From an uncultured Saprospiraceae bacterium (GTDB taxonomy: Bacteria > Bacteroidota > Bacteroidia > Chitinophagales > Saprospiraceae): a DNA stretch of 36,177 bases. The notes below the pieces were generated by a model. The model was not told where the DNA came from. It saw nothing but the letters and a program-made list of their open reading frames with translations, and searched no databases. The translations under genes and the position numbers were made by a program. Shown here piece by piece: positions 26,274 through 34,531 of this stretch (positions are counted from its first letter, which is position 1; every line of letters begins with the position of its first letter). The stretch covers positions 1 to 36,177 of the forward strand of contig CAMZKG010000207.1 in NCBI GenBank assembly GCA_947311105.1. The letters are read 5' to 3'.

Positions 26274-28274
26274 ATGAAACTCAACGGAAATGTTCCTGAA
26301 GGGCCTTTAGCCACAAAATGGACAGAATATCGCTCTAAGATGCCTTTAGTGGCACCTAATAACAAGAGAAAATTAGACATCATTGTGGTCGGTACGGGAC
26401 TAGCAGGTGCTTCGGCTGCCGCTTCTTTTGGAGAAATGGGCTACAATGTAAAAGTCTTTACCTTTCATGATAGTCCTAGACGGGCACACAGTATTGCCGC
26501 TCAAGGCGGTATCAATGCAGCCAAAAACTATCAAAATGATGGAGACAGCAATTATAGATTGTTTTATGACACCGTAAAGGGGGGGGATTATCGCTCTAGA
26601 GAAGCCAACGTCTATAGACTGGCGGAAGTCTCTGGTAATATTATCGACCAATGCGTAGCGCAAGGTGTTCCCTTTGCTCGAGAATATGGCGGCACATTAG
26701 CCAATCGCTCTTTTGGTGGCGTATTGGTCTCTCGTACCTTTTATGCCAGGGGACAAACTGGACAACAACTTCTTATCGGAGCATACTCCGCCCTATCTCG
26801 CCAAATAGCAACTGGACAAGTAACTCAGTACAACCGTCGGGAGATGCTTGAGTTGGTCATGGTTGATGGTAAGGCTCGCGGTATTATCGCAAGAGATTTG
26901 GTCACAGGCAAACTAGAAAGACATGCCGCTCATGCTGTCGTATTGGCAACAGGTGGATATGGCAATCTTTATTATCTTTCGACAAATGCTATGGCTTCAA
27001 ACGCTACCGCTGCTTGGCGGGCGGCTAAGAAAGGCGCTTATTTTGCCAATCCTTGTTATGTACAAATTCACCCTACTTGTATCCCACAATCTGGAGATTA
27101 TCAGTCAAAATTAACTTTGATGTCCGAATCCTTGCGGAATGATGGACGAATTTGGGTACCAAAACACGAAGCAGACGTTTTGGCCATTAGGGAAGGCAAA
27201 AAGAAACCTACCGAGCTCGTCGAAGAAGATAGAGATTACTACTTGGAAAGAAGATATCCTGCCTTTGGAAACTTAGTCCCTAGAGACGTAGCTTCTCGTG
27301 CAGCAAAGATTGCGTGTGATGAAGGTGGTGGAGTCAATGCTACAGGTAAGGCCGTTTATCTTGATTTTGCAGCAGCTGTCCAAAGATATGGAAAAGCGCA
27401 AGCCCATATCCAAGGTATCCACAATCCAGACCCTGCGACCATATTGAAGCTAGGAGAAGAAGTCGTCGAAGAAAAATATGGCAACCTTTTTGAAATGTAT
27501 GAGCGAATTACAGGGGACGATCCTTACAAGACGCCGATGATGATTTATCCTGCCATTCACTACACGATGGGTGGTCTTTGGGTCGATTACAACTTACAAT
27601 CTAACCTTCCTGGTCTTTTTGTTCTTGGCGAAGCCAATTTCTCAGATCATGGAGCCAATAGATTAGGGGCTTCAGCTTTGATGCAAGGGCTCGCTGACGG
27701 TTACTTTGTCATACCTTATACTATAGGTACTTTCTTATCTAAGGAAATCAGAACACCTAAGATTAGTACAGACCTTCCGGAATTTGCGCAAGCAGAACAG
27801 GCAGTCAAAGACCAAATCGAAAAATTACTCTCTATCAAAGGTAAAACTTCTGTCGAAGAATTCCACAAGGAGCTCGGACGCATCATGTGGGAATATGGCG
27901 CTATCTCTAGAACCGAAGAAGGTCTCTTAAAAGGTCGTCAATTAGTACGTGAGCTTAGAGAACGCTTTTGGAAAGATGTATTTGTACCTGGTAGCGCAGA
28001 AGATTACAATAACGAAATTGAAAAAGCAGGTCGTGTCGCTGATTTTATGGAATTGGCAGAGTTGCTACTCATAGACGCCGAAGCCCGTAAAGAATCGGCT
28101 GGCGGACACTTCCGTGAAGAATACCAAACCGCCAAAGGCGAAGCCTTACGGAATGATGAAGACTTTGCCTATGTTGCGGCTTGGAAATGGAATGGTTGGG
28201 ACCAAGACCCCGAGCTTTTCAAAGAAGAACTCGAATTTAAGGACATTGAACTAAAAACCAGGTCTTACGAATAG
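26274..28274 (+). CDS. sdhA: succinate dehydrogenase/fumarate reductase flavoprotein subunit
   Basis: The 666-aa protein oxidises succinate to fumarate with covalently bound FAD. The dinucleotide-binding motif is [17 protein letters not shown] (36-52). His72 in [14 protein letters not shown] is the predicted covalent FAD attachment site. HPTCIP and [12 protein letters not shown] contribute to the dicarboxylate site, and [22 protein letters not shown] is the conserved C-terminal FAD-binding block. Length and insertions match the type B enzyme of Bacteroidota, epsilonproteobacteria and Bacillus rather than the E. coli form. It is the central gene of the operon, 30 bp before sdhB. Confidence 0.96.
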   Translation: MKLNGNVPEGPLATKWTEYRSKMPLVAPNNKRKLDIIVVGTGLAGASAAASFGEMGYNVKVFTFHDSPRRAHSIAAQGGINAAKNYQNDGDSNYRLFYDTVKGGDYRSREANVYRLAEVSGNIIDQCVAQGVPFAREYGGTLANRSFGGVLVSRTFYARGQTGQQLLIGAYSALSRQIATGQVTQYNRREMLELVMVDGKARGIIARDLVTGKLERHAAHAVVLATGGYGNLYYLSTNAMASNATAAWRAAKKGAYFANPCYVQIHPTCIPQSGDYQSKLTLMSESLRNDGRIWVPKHEADVLAIREGKKKPTELVEEDRDYYLERRYPAFGNLVPRDVASRAAKIACDEGGGVNATGKAVYLDFAAAVQRYGKAQAHIQGIHNPDPATILKLGEEVVEEKYGNLFEMYERITGDDPYKTPMMIYPAIHYTMGGLWVDYNLQSNLPGLFVLGEANFSDHGANRLGASALMQGLADGYFVIPYTIGTFLSKEIRTPKISTDLPEFAQAEQAVKDQIEKLLSIKGKTSVEEFHKELGRIMWEYGAISRTEEGLLKGRQLVRELRERFWKDVFVPGSAEDYNNEIEKAGRVADFMELAELLLIDAEARKESAGGHFREEYQTAKGEALRNDEDFAYVAAWKWNGWDQDPELFKEELEFKDIELKTRSYE

Positions 28275-28304
28275 GCCCATCTTTAAAATGAAAAATAATA
28301 AGAA

Positions 28305-29054
28305 ATGAAACTCAACTTAAAGATCTGGAGACAAAAAAACAACAATACCAAAGGGCACTTTGAAACACATGTCGTTGAAGCCAACGAACACATGTCTTTC
28401 CTAGAAATGCTTGACGTATTGAACCAAAATCTACTTGAAGCAGGTAAGGAGCCTGTCGCCTACGAACATGATTGCCGGGAAGGCATCTGCGGTGCTTGTA
28501 GTATGGTTATTGATGGTCATCCACACGGTCCTAATGACCGAACGACTACTTGCCAATTACACATGCGTTTTTACAAGGATGGACAAACGATTACTGTCGA
28601 GCCTTTCCGTGCTAAAGCCTTTCCTGTTATTAAGGACTTAGCGGTGGATCGTTCTTCGTTTGATCGCATCATCCAAGCTGGTGGCTATATTTCTGTCAAT
28701 ACGGGTGGCCCTAGAGATGCCAACGAAATTTTGATTGACAAGGATACCGTAGAATTAGCCATGGATGCCGCCGCCTGTATTGGTTGTGGTGCCTGTGTAG
28801 CTGCTTGCCCTAACGGTGCAGCCATGTTATTCACTGCTGCAAAAGTTAGTCACTTAAACCTTTTGCCGCAAGGTAAACTAGAAAAAGACAAGCGTGCCCT
28901 TGGCATGGTCAAACAAATGGACAAAGAAGGCTTCGGTAATTGTACCAATCTTGGTGCCTGCGAAGCAGAATGCCCTAAAGGTATTAGCTTAATCAATATC
29001 GCCATGATGAACAAAAATTATCTCTCGGCTTCTATTTTGTCTGATAAGCTATAG
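28305..29054 (+). CDS. sdhB: succinate dehydrogenase iron-sulfur subunit
   Basis: The 249-aa protein carries electrons from FAD to the membrane anchor. The [2Fe-2S] ligands are Cys57, Cys62, Cys65 and Cys83 (CREGICGAC ... TTCQ). The second half has [14 protein letters not shown] (Cys158, 161, 164 and 168) and [14 protein letters not shown] (Cys213, 219 and 223), which supply the [4Fe-4S] and [3Fe-4S] clusters. All ligands are present. It is the last gene of the operon, and a strong hairpin terminator lies about 45 bp after the stop. Confidence 0.96.
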   Translation: MKLNLKIWRQKNNNTKGHFETHVVEANEHMSFLEMLDVLNQNLLEAGKEPVAYEHDCREGICGACSMVIDGHPHGPNDRTTTCQLHMRFYKDGQTITVEPFRAKAFPVIKDLAVDRSSFDRIIQAGGYISVNTGGPRDANEILIDKDTVELAMDAAACIGCGACVAACPNGAAMLFTAAKVSHLNLLPQGKLEKDKRALGMVKQMDKEGFGNCTNLGACEAECPKGISLINIAMMNKNYLSASILSDKL

Positions 29055-29098
29055 ATTCAAGATATTCAGGAGTCAATCCCTGAACATATCCCTCATAA

Positions 29099-29131
29099 AT
29101 GTCTGTCAAGTTTTTTGGCAGGCATTTTTTT
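29099..29131 (+). terminator. intrinsic terminator of the sdh operon
   Basis: ATGTCTGTCAA (29099-29109) pairs with TTGGCAGGCAT (29115-29125) through two G-U wobbles, followed by seven T. The T-tract reaches the stop codon of the convergent gene at 29131. Confidence 0.8.
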
Positions 29132-30552
29132 CATCTCAACTCTTCCGCTTTTTCTAAGAGAAATTCTGCATTAATCACTCGCCCTTCTGCCTCCAAGGAG
29201 GCTATAAATTTATCAATGCCCTTTTTGTCGCCAGGAATGAGACGGATAAGCCGACTCAAATAACGCAGATGTACTAGATAATTTTTTCGACGTACTTCTG
29301 GGATGTCTTTCCTTCGACTTAAAAAGACTTTAAAGGCATCTATGTGAGATTCTAAGGCATCGAATTCATCTAAATCATAGTACGTTGCACCAAGAAGCGT
29401 TTTTGCCGCAAGGCCAAATGCCACATCATCATATTCAATTATCGCTAGTAATGGCACCACTTTATCAAACTGCTTTTTCCTAAAATTCAATAATGCCAAA
29501 GTAAAATTCATCGCACTTTCCTTAATACTTGGATGCAACTTCTGTCCATATTCTTGAATAAACCATTCGGTCCACTCGAATCGCTCAATTCTCAAAGCCA
29601 AACGGCAAGCATTTCTATATTTATTTAAGGAAATATACCCATCTTTTTCAAGAATATATCCTTTTTTAATCATTTGGTTGATTAGGCCAATATATTCTGC
29701 ATTAAATTCAAATGCACCGCTATTTAACTTGGCAACAGTATAATTTAATGCTCCAGAGTATATCTGTACCGCTTCATCTCTCGGAAAAAGATGGGCATTT
29801 TTGTCTAACAATATTTTCAACTTGTTAAATGCGTCAATACGACTCAAATCGGCAATACAAAGAGCTAGGTTATAATACATAGACACCGCCCCTTCATATC
29901 CTTTGTCTTGGCTCTCCAAAAAACCTAGAATTTCATCAATAAGAACGGACTCATAGTCATGAGAAAGGATTTTGCTTCGCACCAAAGAGCTTGTATAAAA
30001 ATACAACTTCTCCGAAATATAAAACAAATCTAAATTTCTAAGAATTTCTTCCACATTAGACTTCGCTTCACGATCTTTATCAAAATCAATCAACTGATAA
30101 TACTCTTTCTCCTTAGTATATTTTTGCAAATAATAGTTGGCATTTCTGAAAGGCGTTTCTTCAAAATATTTATCACTCTGACGAATGGAAATAGATTGTA
30201 GGGCATCAATACCCAACTCATGCACTGCACGCATAAAGTAATTTATTTGACGTCCTTTATCGGTCTGATACTGTTCTTGCGCCAGAAAACCCTTAAAAAT
30301 TCGGAGCAAATCGGAATTCAGCTTGCGCAAATTCACTTCCTTATAAGCCTCCTTTCCAAATACTTTTTTCCAATAGACTTCCTTCGTCAGCTTTTTATTG
30401 GGGTATTTGTCAATAAACGTAGAGAGCACATCCAGAGCCTTAATAAAAGTCTTACTCCGATTAAAATACGGAGAGCGCAAATACAACCTGAACCGCTTCC
30501 GGAGTTCAGGGTCTATTTTGCGTAAGCTTTTGAGTATTTTGGTAGATTCCAT
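29131..30552 (-). CDS. unrecognised alpha-helical protein, TPR-like
   Basis: I do not recognise this 473-aa protein. It has no signal peptide or membrane segment and is rich in Lys, Leu, Tyr and Arg. The helical, evenly amphipathic pattern resembles TPR or other solenoid folds (for example AAKTLLGATYYDLDEFDALESHIDAF). The start (MESTKILKSLRKIDPELRKRFRLY) is strongly basic and could bind nucleic acid or a partner; that is only a guess. I chose the ATG at 30552. The frame is open back to a TTG at 30576, but that TTG lies inside a TAAATTTG promoter-like element, so it should not be translated. The gene is monocistronic and convergent with sdhCAB. Confidence 0.75.
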   Translation of the reverse strand: MESTKILKSLRKIDPELRKRFRLYLRSPYFNRSKTFIKALDVLSTFIDKYPNKKLTKEVYWKKVFGKEAYKEVNLRKLNSDLLRIFKGFLAQEQYQTDKGRQINYFMRAVHELGIDALQSISIRQSDKYFEETPFRNANYYLQKYTKEKEYYQLIDFDKDREAKSNVEEILRNLDLFYISEKLYFYTSSLVRSKILSHDYESVLIDEILGFLESQDKGYEGAVSMYYNLALCIADLSRIDAFNKLKILLDKNAHLFPRDEAVQIYSGALNYTVAKLNSGAFEFNAEYIGLINQMIKKGYILEKDGYISLNKYRNACRLALRIERFEWTEWFIQEYGQKLHPSIKESAMNFTLALLNFRKKQFDKVVPLLAIIEYDDVAFGLAAKTLLGATYYDLDEFDALESHIDAFKVFLSRRKDIPEVRRKNYLVHLRYLSRLIRLIPGDKKGIDKFIASLEAEGRVINAEFLLEKAEELR

Positions 30553-30573
30553 GGATGGCTTGGGTTCGTTTGG

Positions 30574-30581
30574 CAAATTTA
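30574..30581 (-). promoter_or_regulatory. candidate -7 element deciding the start of the 473-aa gene
   Basis: The minus strand reads TAAATTTGCC, an exact TAnnTTTG match. It implies a transcript start near 30568 and a ~16-nt leader before the ATG at 30552. No good -33 TTTG is visible. Confidence 0.45.
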
Positions 30582-30616
30582 GGGAATTATTTGTAAATGG
30601 ACATTCTTTTGCTGAT

Positions 30617-30696
30617 TGCTGGTGGTTGGTTACTGGTGGCTAGTTACTGGTTACTGGTGGCTAGTTACTGGTTACTGGTTGTTGGTTGTTGGTGGC
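30617..30696. repeat. heptamer tandem array (TTACTGG / TTGTTGG / TGGCTAG)
   Basis: Seven-bp units TTACTGG, TGGCTAG and TTGTTGG follow one another about ten times with few errors. A stray GGTGGCTGGTGGG occurs further on at about 30788. The array lies upstream of the 473-aa gene, just beyond its promoter candidate. Confidence 0.85.
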
Positions 30697-31310
30697 ACGA
30701 GTTTACTTTGTCCGAAAAGCATCAATCTTACCCTAAACCATCCAATCCAGATAATTTAAGCCGTGGGCGATAGCACAATGTTTTTATGGTGGCTGGTGGG
30801 AAATATCAAAAAAATTTTCTTCAAAAGTAACACTTCATTCAAAAATTACGTATTCTAACCAAACAATACCGTTTTCTTTCCAATTTGAACATTTTGTACA
30901 TTTTTCAGTGTTTTTCCTATAGCGTTTCGGTTCGTTTTGGCGGTAAAACGCACATTCACAAACAGTTATAAAAAAAATTGAATTTGTTATTCATAAATCG
31001 TGGAAATGGCATCAAATTTGAACACCTGAAGACATTCCATCATGTGTCCTAATACATTGCTTCCACGATATCCTGAATCAATTTATTGCACATGAAGGCT
31101 CCCAACCGAGAATAGTCTAAGTCTTTTTGCCAATTTACAAAATTTTTTTTGTGCATTACTTTTTTTACGAAAGTAGCATAACAGACTGCAAACCAACTAA
31201 TTAAAACATACAAAAAAAACCTAATGAAAGAGCTATTCCATTTTTTCCCAAATTTCGCTTGCAAAATAGCGAAAAACCACCTAACTTGCGTCACAATAAA
31301 CGTCCCTTAT
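30697..31310. other. non-coding AT-rich divergent region
   Basis: I see no supported gene in these ~600 bp. The only features are poly-A/T tracts and one short GTTTT/AAAAC inverted repeat near 30933. No consensus promoter is obvious for the plus-strand gene that follows. Confidence 0.5.
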
Positions 31311-33746
31311 ATGTTAGTCAAACGAGTTACCATATTCCTGTTGCTTGTCGTGATGTCTTTTGGCTTAAATGCCCAAACGAATGACGCAAGGACTGTCTTG
31401 ATAAAGAATCAAGCTCATACTTTTGATGTTTATTCATCTCCCAACATCCCCACTTTAGTTAAAAAACCAGCGCATGGCTCCTACGCCTTAGGATATGTTA
31501 GTTCTGGTAACTTTACGGTCACCTATACGCCTGATACTAATTATATTGGATTTGATGAGTTTACACTTGAAATTTATCAGAATCCGACTACTTACGGCTA
31601 CCACACCTATAAATTTGAAATGGTTAAATCTATAGTCAAAACAAAAGATGACTATGGCTTTACTTTTATTAATGGATCAGAAGGAGCAAATGTCTTACTT
31701 AATGACTTTGCCAGTAACCCGCCACTAACGCTTAAAAATGTTACGTTTAGTGAAGGCGGTACTGTTACCACAAACAACGGGATGGTTGTTTTTGTCCCAG
31801 ATGCAGATTACACAGGAATGGCGCAAATAAAATACACGGCATGTGATACATTGGGAACCTGTGCAACTGGCACTTATACTGTCAGCGTAGTGGCTGGAGA
31901 TCCCGAAAATGGACAACTTGATTTGCGTACCACCAAAAATACTCCTGTAAAAGCACCTTTGGATTATACTACTTATGTCATCAATCAGGCTCCTTCCTAT
32001 GGTTCAGCAGTTATTAATGACCTACAAGAATTAGTTTACACGCCCAATGACGGGTACTATGGGGAAGATTACTTCACTTTAAATACTTTAGTCAATAGTG
32101 TACAAACTACCAAACAAATTTTTGTCAAAGTATATGACAAACCAGCACCTAATACCGTGGCCATAGAAGATTTGTTTTATACCGCAATTAATACTCCCAT
32201 TACCTTTAACGTTCAAGATAACGATAGTGGTAACTACTACATAACTGGTTTTTCTCAACCGCAAGCGGGTACGCTTGTATATAACGGTGGTGGTGAGTTT
32301 ACTTTTACTCCACCTAACAATTATTATGGGGGAGTTGCCTTCACCTATAATGTAGGGAATATGTATAATCCTAGCATCGAAACAGCCAATGTTGGCATAG
32401 GCATAGGCAATCAAGCACCGTCTAAAGGTACATTCGACTTGACAACTTCTACCAATGGCGCACTAGTCATCAAATATCCAGTTGTTTTTCAGGATTATGG
32501 TTTTGAAGTGATCAATGAGCCCAATAACGGAGTTCTTGAATTTTTGGAAGGACAACAGACCATCGATATAAATGGTGAAGATGTTTCTGGGTATAATATG
32601 TTAGTCTATTGGCCTAGTACGGACTTCATTGGCATAGATGAATTTGATATCAATTATTGTTTAGCGTCCAATGGGGACTGCGAAGAAGTAAAAGTAACCG
32701 TTGATGTAATAGATGCCCCTGCTACCTGCTACGATGACTGTATCTGGCCTGGTGATGCCAACAAAGATGGCATCGTATCTGTAAAAGATATTTTACCTAT
32801 CGGTTTGTTTTTTGGAGAAATCGGCGTTGAGCGGACAGATAACTCCACTTCTTGGTATGGTCACCAAGGAGAAAATTGGGATAATCCTTATGCTGATTTT
32901 GACTTAAAATTTGTGGATACCAATGGTGACGGACAAATTACAGCAGAAGACACCTTAGCGGTAAGTACTGCTTACGCAAAAAATGACAATCTAACCCCTT
33001 CAATACCAGCAACCAAAAAGCAAATCTCCATACATTTCGGCACGCCTTCTATCAGCAACCCACAGCCTGGAGATTTTGTTTCCATACCTTTGATTTTAGG
33101 TACAGAATCGCATCCTGCTGTTGACGTATATGGTTTTACGTTTAACATTAATTACTGGGTAGATGCCTTTGACAATGCCTATATCGCTTACAATGATGAA
33201 AGCTGGTTGACTCAAAATGATGCCGCACTTTCGATGGCTAAAGCTCCCTTTAATGGTCGCTTAGAATCTGCCATCACCAGAACTGGTAAACTATCCGCAA
33301 GTGGTGAAGGCATAATCGGTACCTTGAACTTTATTATTGATGATGAAGTTGATGGCTTTAAACTCAACGAAGGAAAGATAGACATCACCATCGACGGTGG
33401 AGAAGTATCTAATACTACTGGTCAAGCCTTTAGTATTGATGGCGGTTCTACTCAGATAGCACTCAACCTTGCAGGTACAGGCTATGCAGAGTTGGATCCC
33501 AATCAAGTAGTTCTCTACCCTAACCCTGCCGACGAAGAAGTACATATTCACTTGAATAGTGGATTTAAGGCAACAGATATAGAGATAATGGACATGCAAG
33601 GTCGTTTGATACTTAACATTCAAGGTCTAGATACCAATGACTACGTACTTCCATTAAGAGACTTTAAATCTGGTATGTATATTGCCAAAGTCATTACTTT
33701 AGATGGCATTGTCAATAAGAAATTTAATGTGGCTAAAGAATTCTAA
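31311..33746 (+). CDS. secreted multidomain protein: cadherin/Ig-like repeats, dockerin-like, cohesin-like, T9SS type A sorting domain
   Basis: From the ATG at 31311 this is 811 aa, starting with signal peptide MLVKRVTIFLLLVVMSFGLNAQ. An upstream in-frame ATG at 31224 would put 29 poorly suited residues before the signal peptide, so I rejected it. The first ~440 residues hold repeated Ig/cadherin-like units with YTPDTNYIGFDEFTL-type endings, as in tandem bacterial surface repeats. Two calcium-loop motifs follow, DANKDGIVSVKD near residue 482 and DTNGDGQITAED near 536, as in dockerin domains but spaced about 55 residues apart. A cohesin-like region (about 570-705; FVSIPLILG ... VYGFTFNINYW ... 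GIIGTLNF) comes next. VVLYPNPADEEV to the end is the type A sorting domain. The partner and substrate are unknown. Confidence 0.82.
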   Translation: MLVKRVTIFLLLVVMSFGLNAQTNDARTVLIKNQAHTFDVYSSPNIPTLVKKPAHGSYALGYVSSGNFTVTYTPDTNYIGFDEFTLEIYQNPTTYGYHTYKFEMVKSIVKTKDDYGFTFINGSEGANVLLNDFASNPPLTLKNVTFSEGGTVTTNNGMVVFVPDADYTGMAQIKYTACDTLGTCATGTYTVSVVAGDPENGQLDLRTTKNTPVKAPLDYTTYVINQAPSYGSAVINDLQELVYTPNDGYYGEDYFTLNTLVNSVQTTKQIFVKVYDKPAPNTVAIEDLFYTAINTPITFNVQDNDSGNYYITGFSQPQAGTLVYNGGGEFTFTPPNNYYGGVAFTYNVGNMYNPSIETANVGIGIGNQAPSKGTFDLTTSTNGALVIKYPVVFQDYGFEVINEPNNGVLEFLEGQQTIDINGEDVSGYNMLVYWPSTDFIGIDEFDINYCLASNGDCEEVKVTVDVIDAPATCYDDCIWPGDANKDGIVSVKDILPIGLFFGEIGVERTDNSTSWYGHQGENWDNPYADFDLKFVDTNGDGQITAEDTLAVSTAYAKNDNLTPSIPATKKQISIHFGTPSISNPQPGDFVSIPLILGTESHPAVDVYGFTFNINYWVDAFDNAYIAYNDESWLTQNDAALSMAKAPFNGRLESAITRTGKLSASGEGIIGTLNFIIDDEVDGFKLNEGKIDITIDGGEVSNTTGQAFSIDGGSTQIALNLAGTGYAELDPNQVVLYPNPADEEVHIHLNSGFKATDIEIMDMQGRLILNIQGLDTNDYVLPLRDFKSGMYIAKVITLDGIVNKKFNVAKEF

Positions 33747-33782
33747 TAGTCAACATGTAAGATACAACTAATTATAATCCCT

Positions 33783-33823
33783 AGAAAAGCCCAAGCGACA
33801 TCGCTTCGGGCTTTTCTTTTTTT
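33783..33823 (+). terminator. strong intrinsic terminator after the dockerin/cohesin-like gene
   Basis: AGAAAAGCCC continues into AAGCG, loop ACAT, then CGCTT, one bulged C and GGGCTTTTCT, followed by a run of T. The arms include A- and T-tracts, so it could work in both directions. Confidence 0.85.
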
Positions 33824-33842
33824 GAACTTAGCCCATAGTAGC

Positions 33843-34032
33843 AGAAAGGGCGCATGTTCAAGTGAGCAAGCGCTCAATTGACCATCCTTCCAGAGATGAC
33901 GCAAAATTCACTATTCTCGCATCCCCCCCCTTCTTATTCCCCTTACAAGTGGGAACGGTGTGGCAAATAGTAAATTTTGCGTAGCACTTTACTATAGGTT
34001 GACCAAATGCTCGTTTAAACGTGCTCCCCCAA
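33843..34032. repeat. large imperfect inverted repeat of unknown type
   Basis: The core arms are 17 bp with one mismatch: ACGCAAAATTCACTATT (33899-33915) and AATAGTAAATTTTGCGT (33966-33982). Weaker complementarity continues outward, pairing GTTCAAGTGAGCA near 33855 with the stretch around 34007-34020. A smaller central hairpin (TTCCC ... GGGAA, about 33937-33955) sits between the arms. The region lies between a terminator and the SRP RNA promoter. It may be a degenerate mobile element or a structured RNA; no credible protein is encoded. Confidence 0.6.
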
Positions 34033-34131
34033 TATCTCAAAACAAAAGCGTCGCCCCCTGATACCCCCAAGGAAACTAGGAATATCCATTAATTAGGGGA
34101 AAGCAATATTTATAAAAAAAATTAAAAAAAG

Positions 34132-34162
34132 TTTGGCAATTTAAAAGAAAGGATTACCTTTG
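34132..34162 (+). promoter_or_regulatory. consensus Bacteroidota promoter of the SRP RNA gene
   Basis: TTTG (34132-34135), a 19-bp spacer and TACCTTTG (34155-34162) match the -33/-7 consensus TTTG-N19-TAnnTTTG exactly. The RNA starts about 6 nt downstream. Confidence 0.88.
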
Positions 34163-34167
34163 CAGCC

Positions 34168-34264
34168 GGCGAGAGTCACGGAGTCAGCTCCCTTTGAACT
34201 CCCCCAGGGCGGAAACGCAGCAAGGGTAAAAGGTTGTAGCGGCTGGTGTGGCTTCTCGCTTTTT
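34168..34264 (+). ncRNA. ffs: signal recognition particle RNA (small bacterial type, 4.5S)
   Basis: This ~97-nt RNA forms the core of the signal recognition particle with Ffh and targets membrane proteins co-translationally. The apical domain is visible: CCCAGGGCGGAAACGCAG followed by CAAGGGTAA is the conserved Ffh-binding internal loop with a GGAA-type tetraloop. The ends pair as GCGAGAG (34169-34175) with CTTCTCGC (34252-34259), closing a single long hairpin without an Alu domain. Eleven T follow, so the terminal helix also serves as terminator. A perfect promoter lies directly upstream. The exact ends are estimated from pairing. Confidence 0.93.
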
Positions 34265-34290
34265 TTTTTTGTTTTAATAACTTCCACAAT

Positions 34291-34325
34291 AAAAGGCGAC
34301 AGGACTCATGTCCTATCGCCTTTTT
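34291..34325. terminator. bidirectional terminator hairpin between SRP RNA and gdhA
   Basis: AAAAGGCGACAGGAC (34291-34305), loop TCAT, and GTCCTATCGCCTTTT (34310-34324) pair with one mismatch. T-tracts follow on both strands, so it could end read-through of the SRP RNA gene and also gdhA transcription from the other side. Confidence 0.7.
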
Positions 34326-34448
34326 AGGTTTGCTACGTATGCCGGCCATTCCTGATTGGAGCCATTGTTTTTAGAGAAAACAGCCAATTATTTTGTAAAT
34401 CCTTGATCATTTTCCCTTTTTCCAGTACCCCAAAAATTAATCCTATTA

Positions 34449-34526
34449 GCAACTGTTTAGGTGCTCCTATTTTTAGGCAGAAAATAGGCACCTTGTGGCA
34501 AAAATCTGCCCTACCTAAATAGTTAC
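34449..34526. mobile_element. short MITE-like element, copy A, with 8-bp direct flanks
   Basis: The 78-bp element has inverted ends AACTGTTTAGGT and ACCTAAATAGTT (one mismatch). It contains an internal hairpin, CCTATTTT/AAAATAGG. It is flanked by the direct repeat TCCTATTA (34441-34448 and 34527-34534), which looks like a target-site duplication. The right copy runs into the gdhA stop codon (34532-34534). Its first 40 bp and last 34 bp are identical to copy B at 36002-36161. Confidence 0.75.
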
Positions 34527-34531
34527 TCCTA

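Noticed and set aside
31049..31294. 81-codon minus-strand open frame upstream of the dockerin/cohesin-like gene
   Set aside because: It lies in AT-rich DNA, overlaps the leader of the next gene, and shows no family signal.
31224..31310. Upstream ATG of the dockerin/cohesin-like gene
   Set aside because: It would place 29 residues before a good signal peptide and block its normal recognition.
33858..34070. 70-codon minus-strand open frame inside the inverted repeat
   Set aside because: It starts with TTG, has no recognisable domain, and its sequence is dictated by the inverted repeat.
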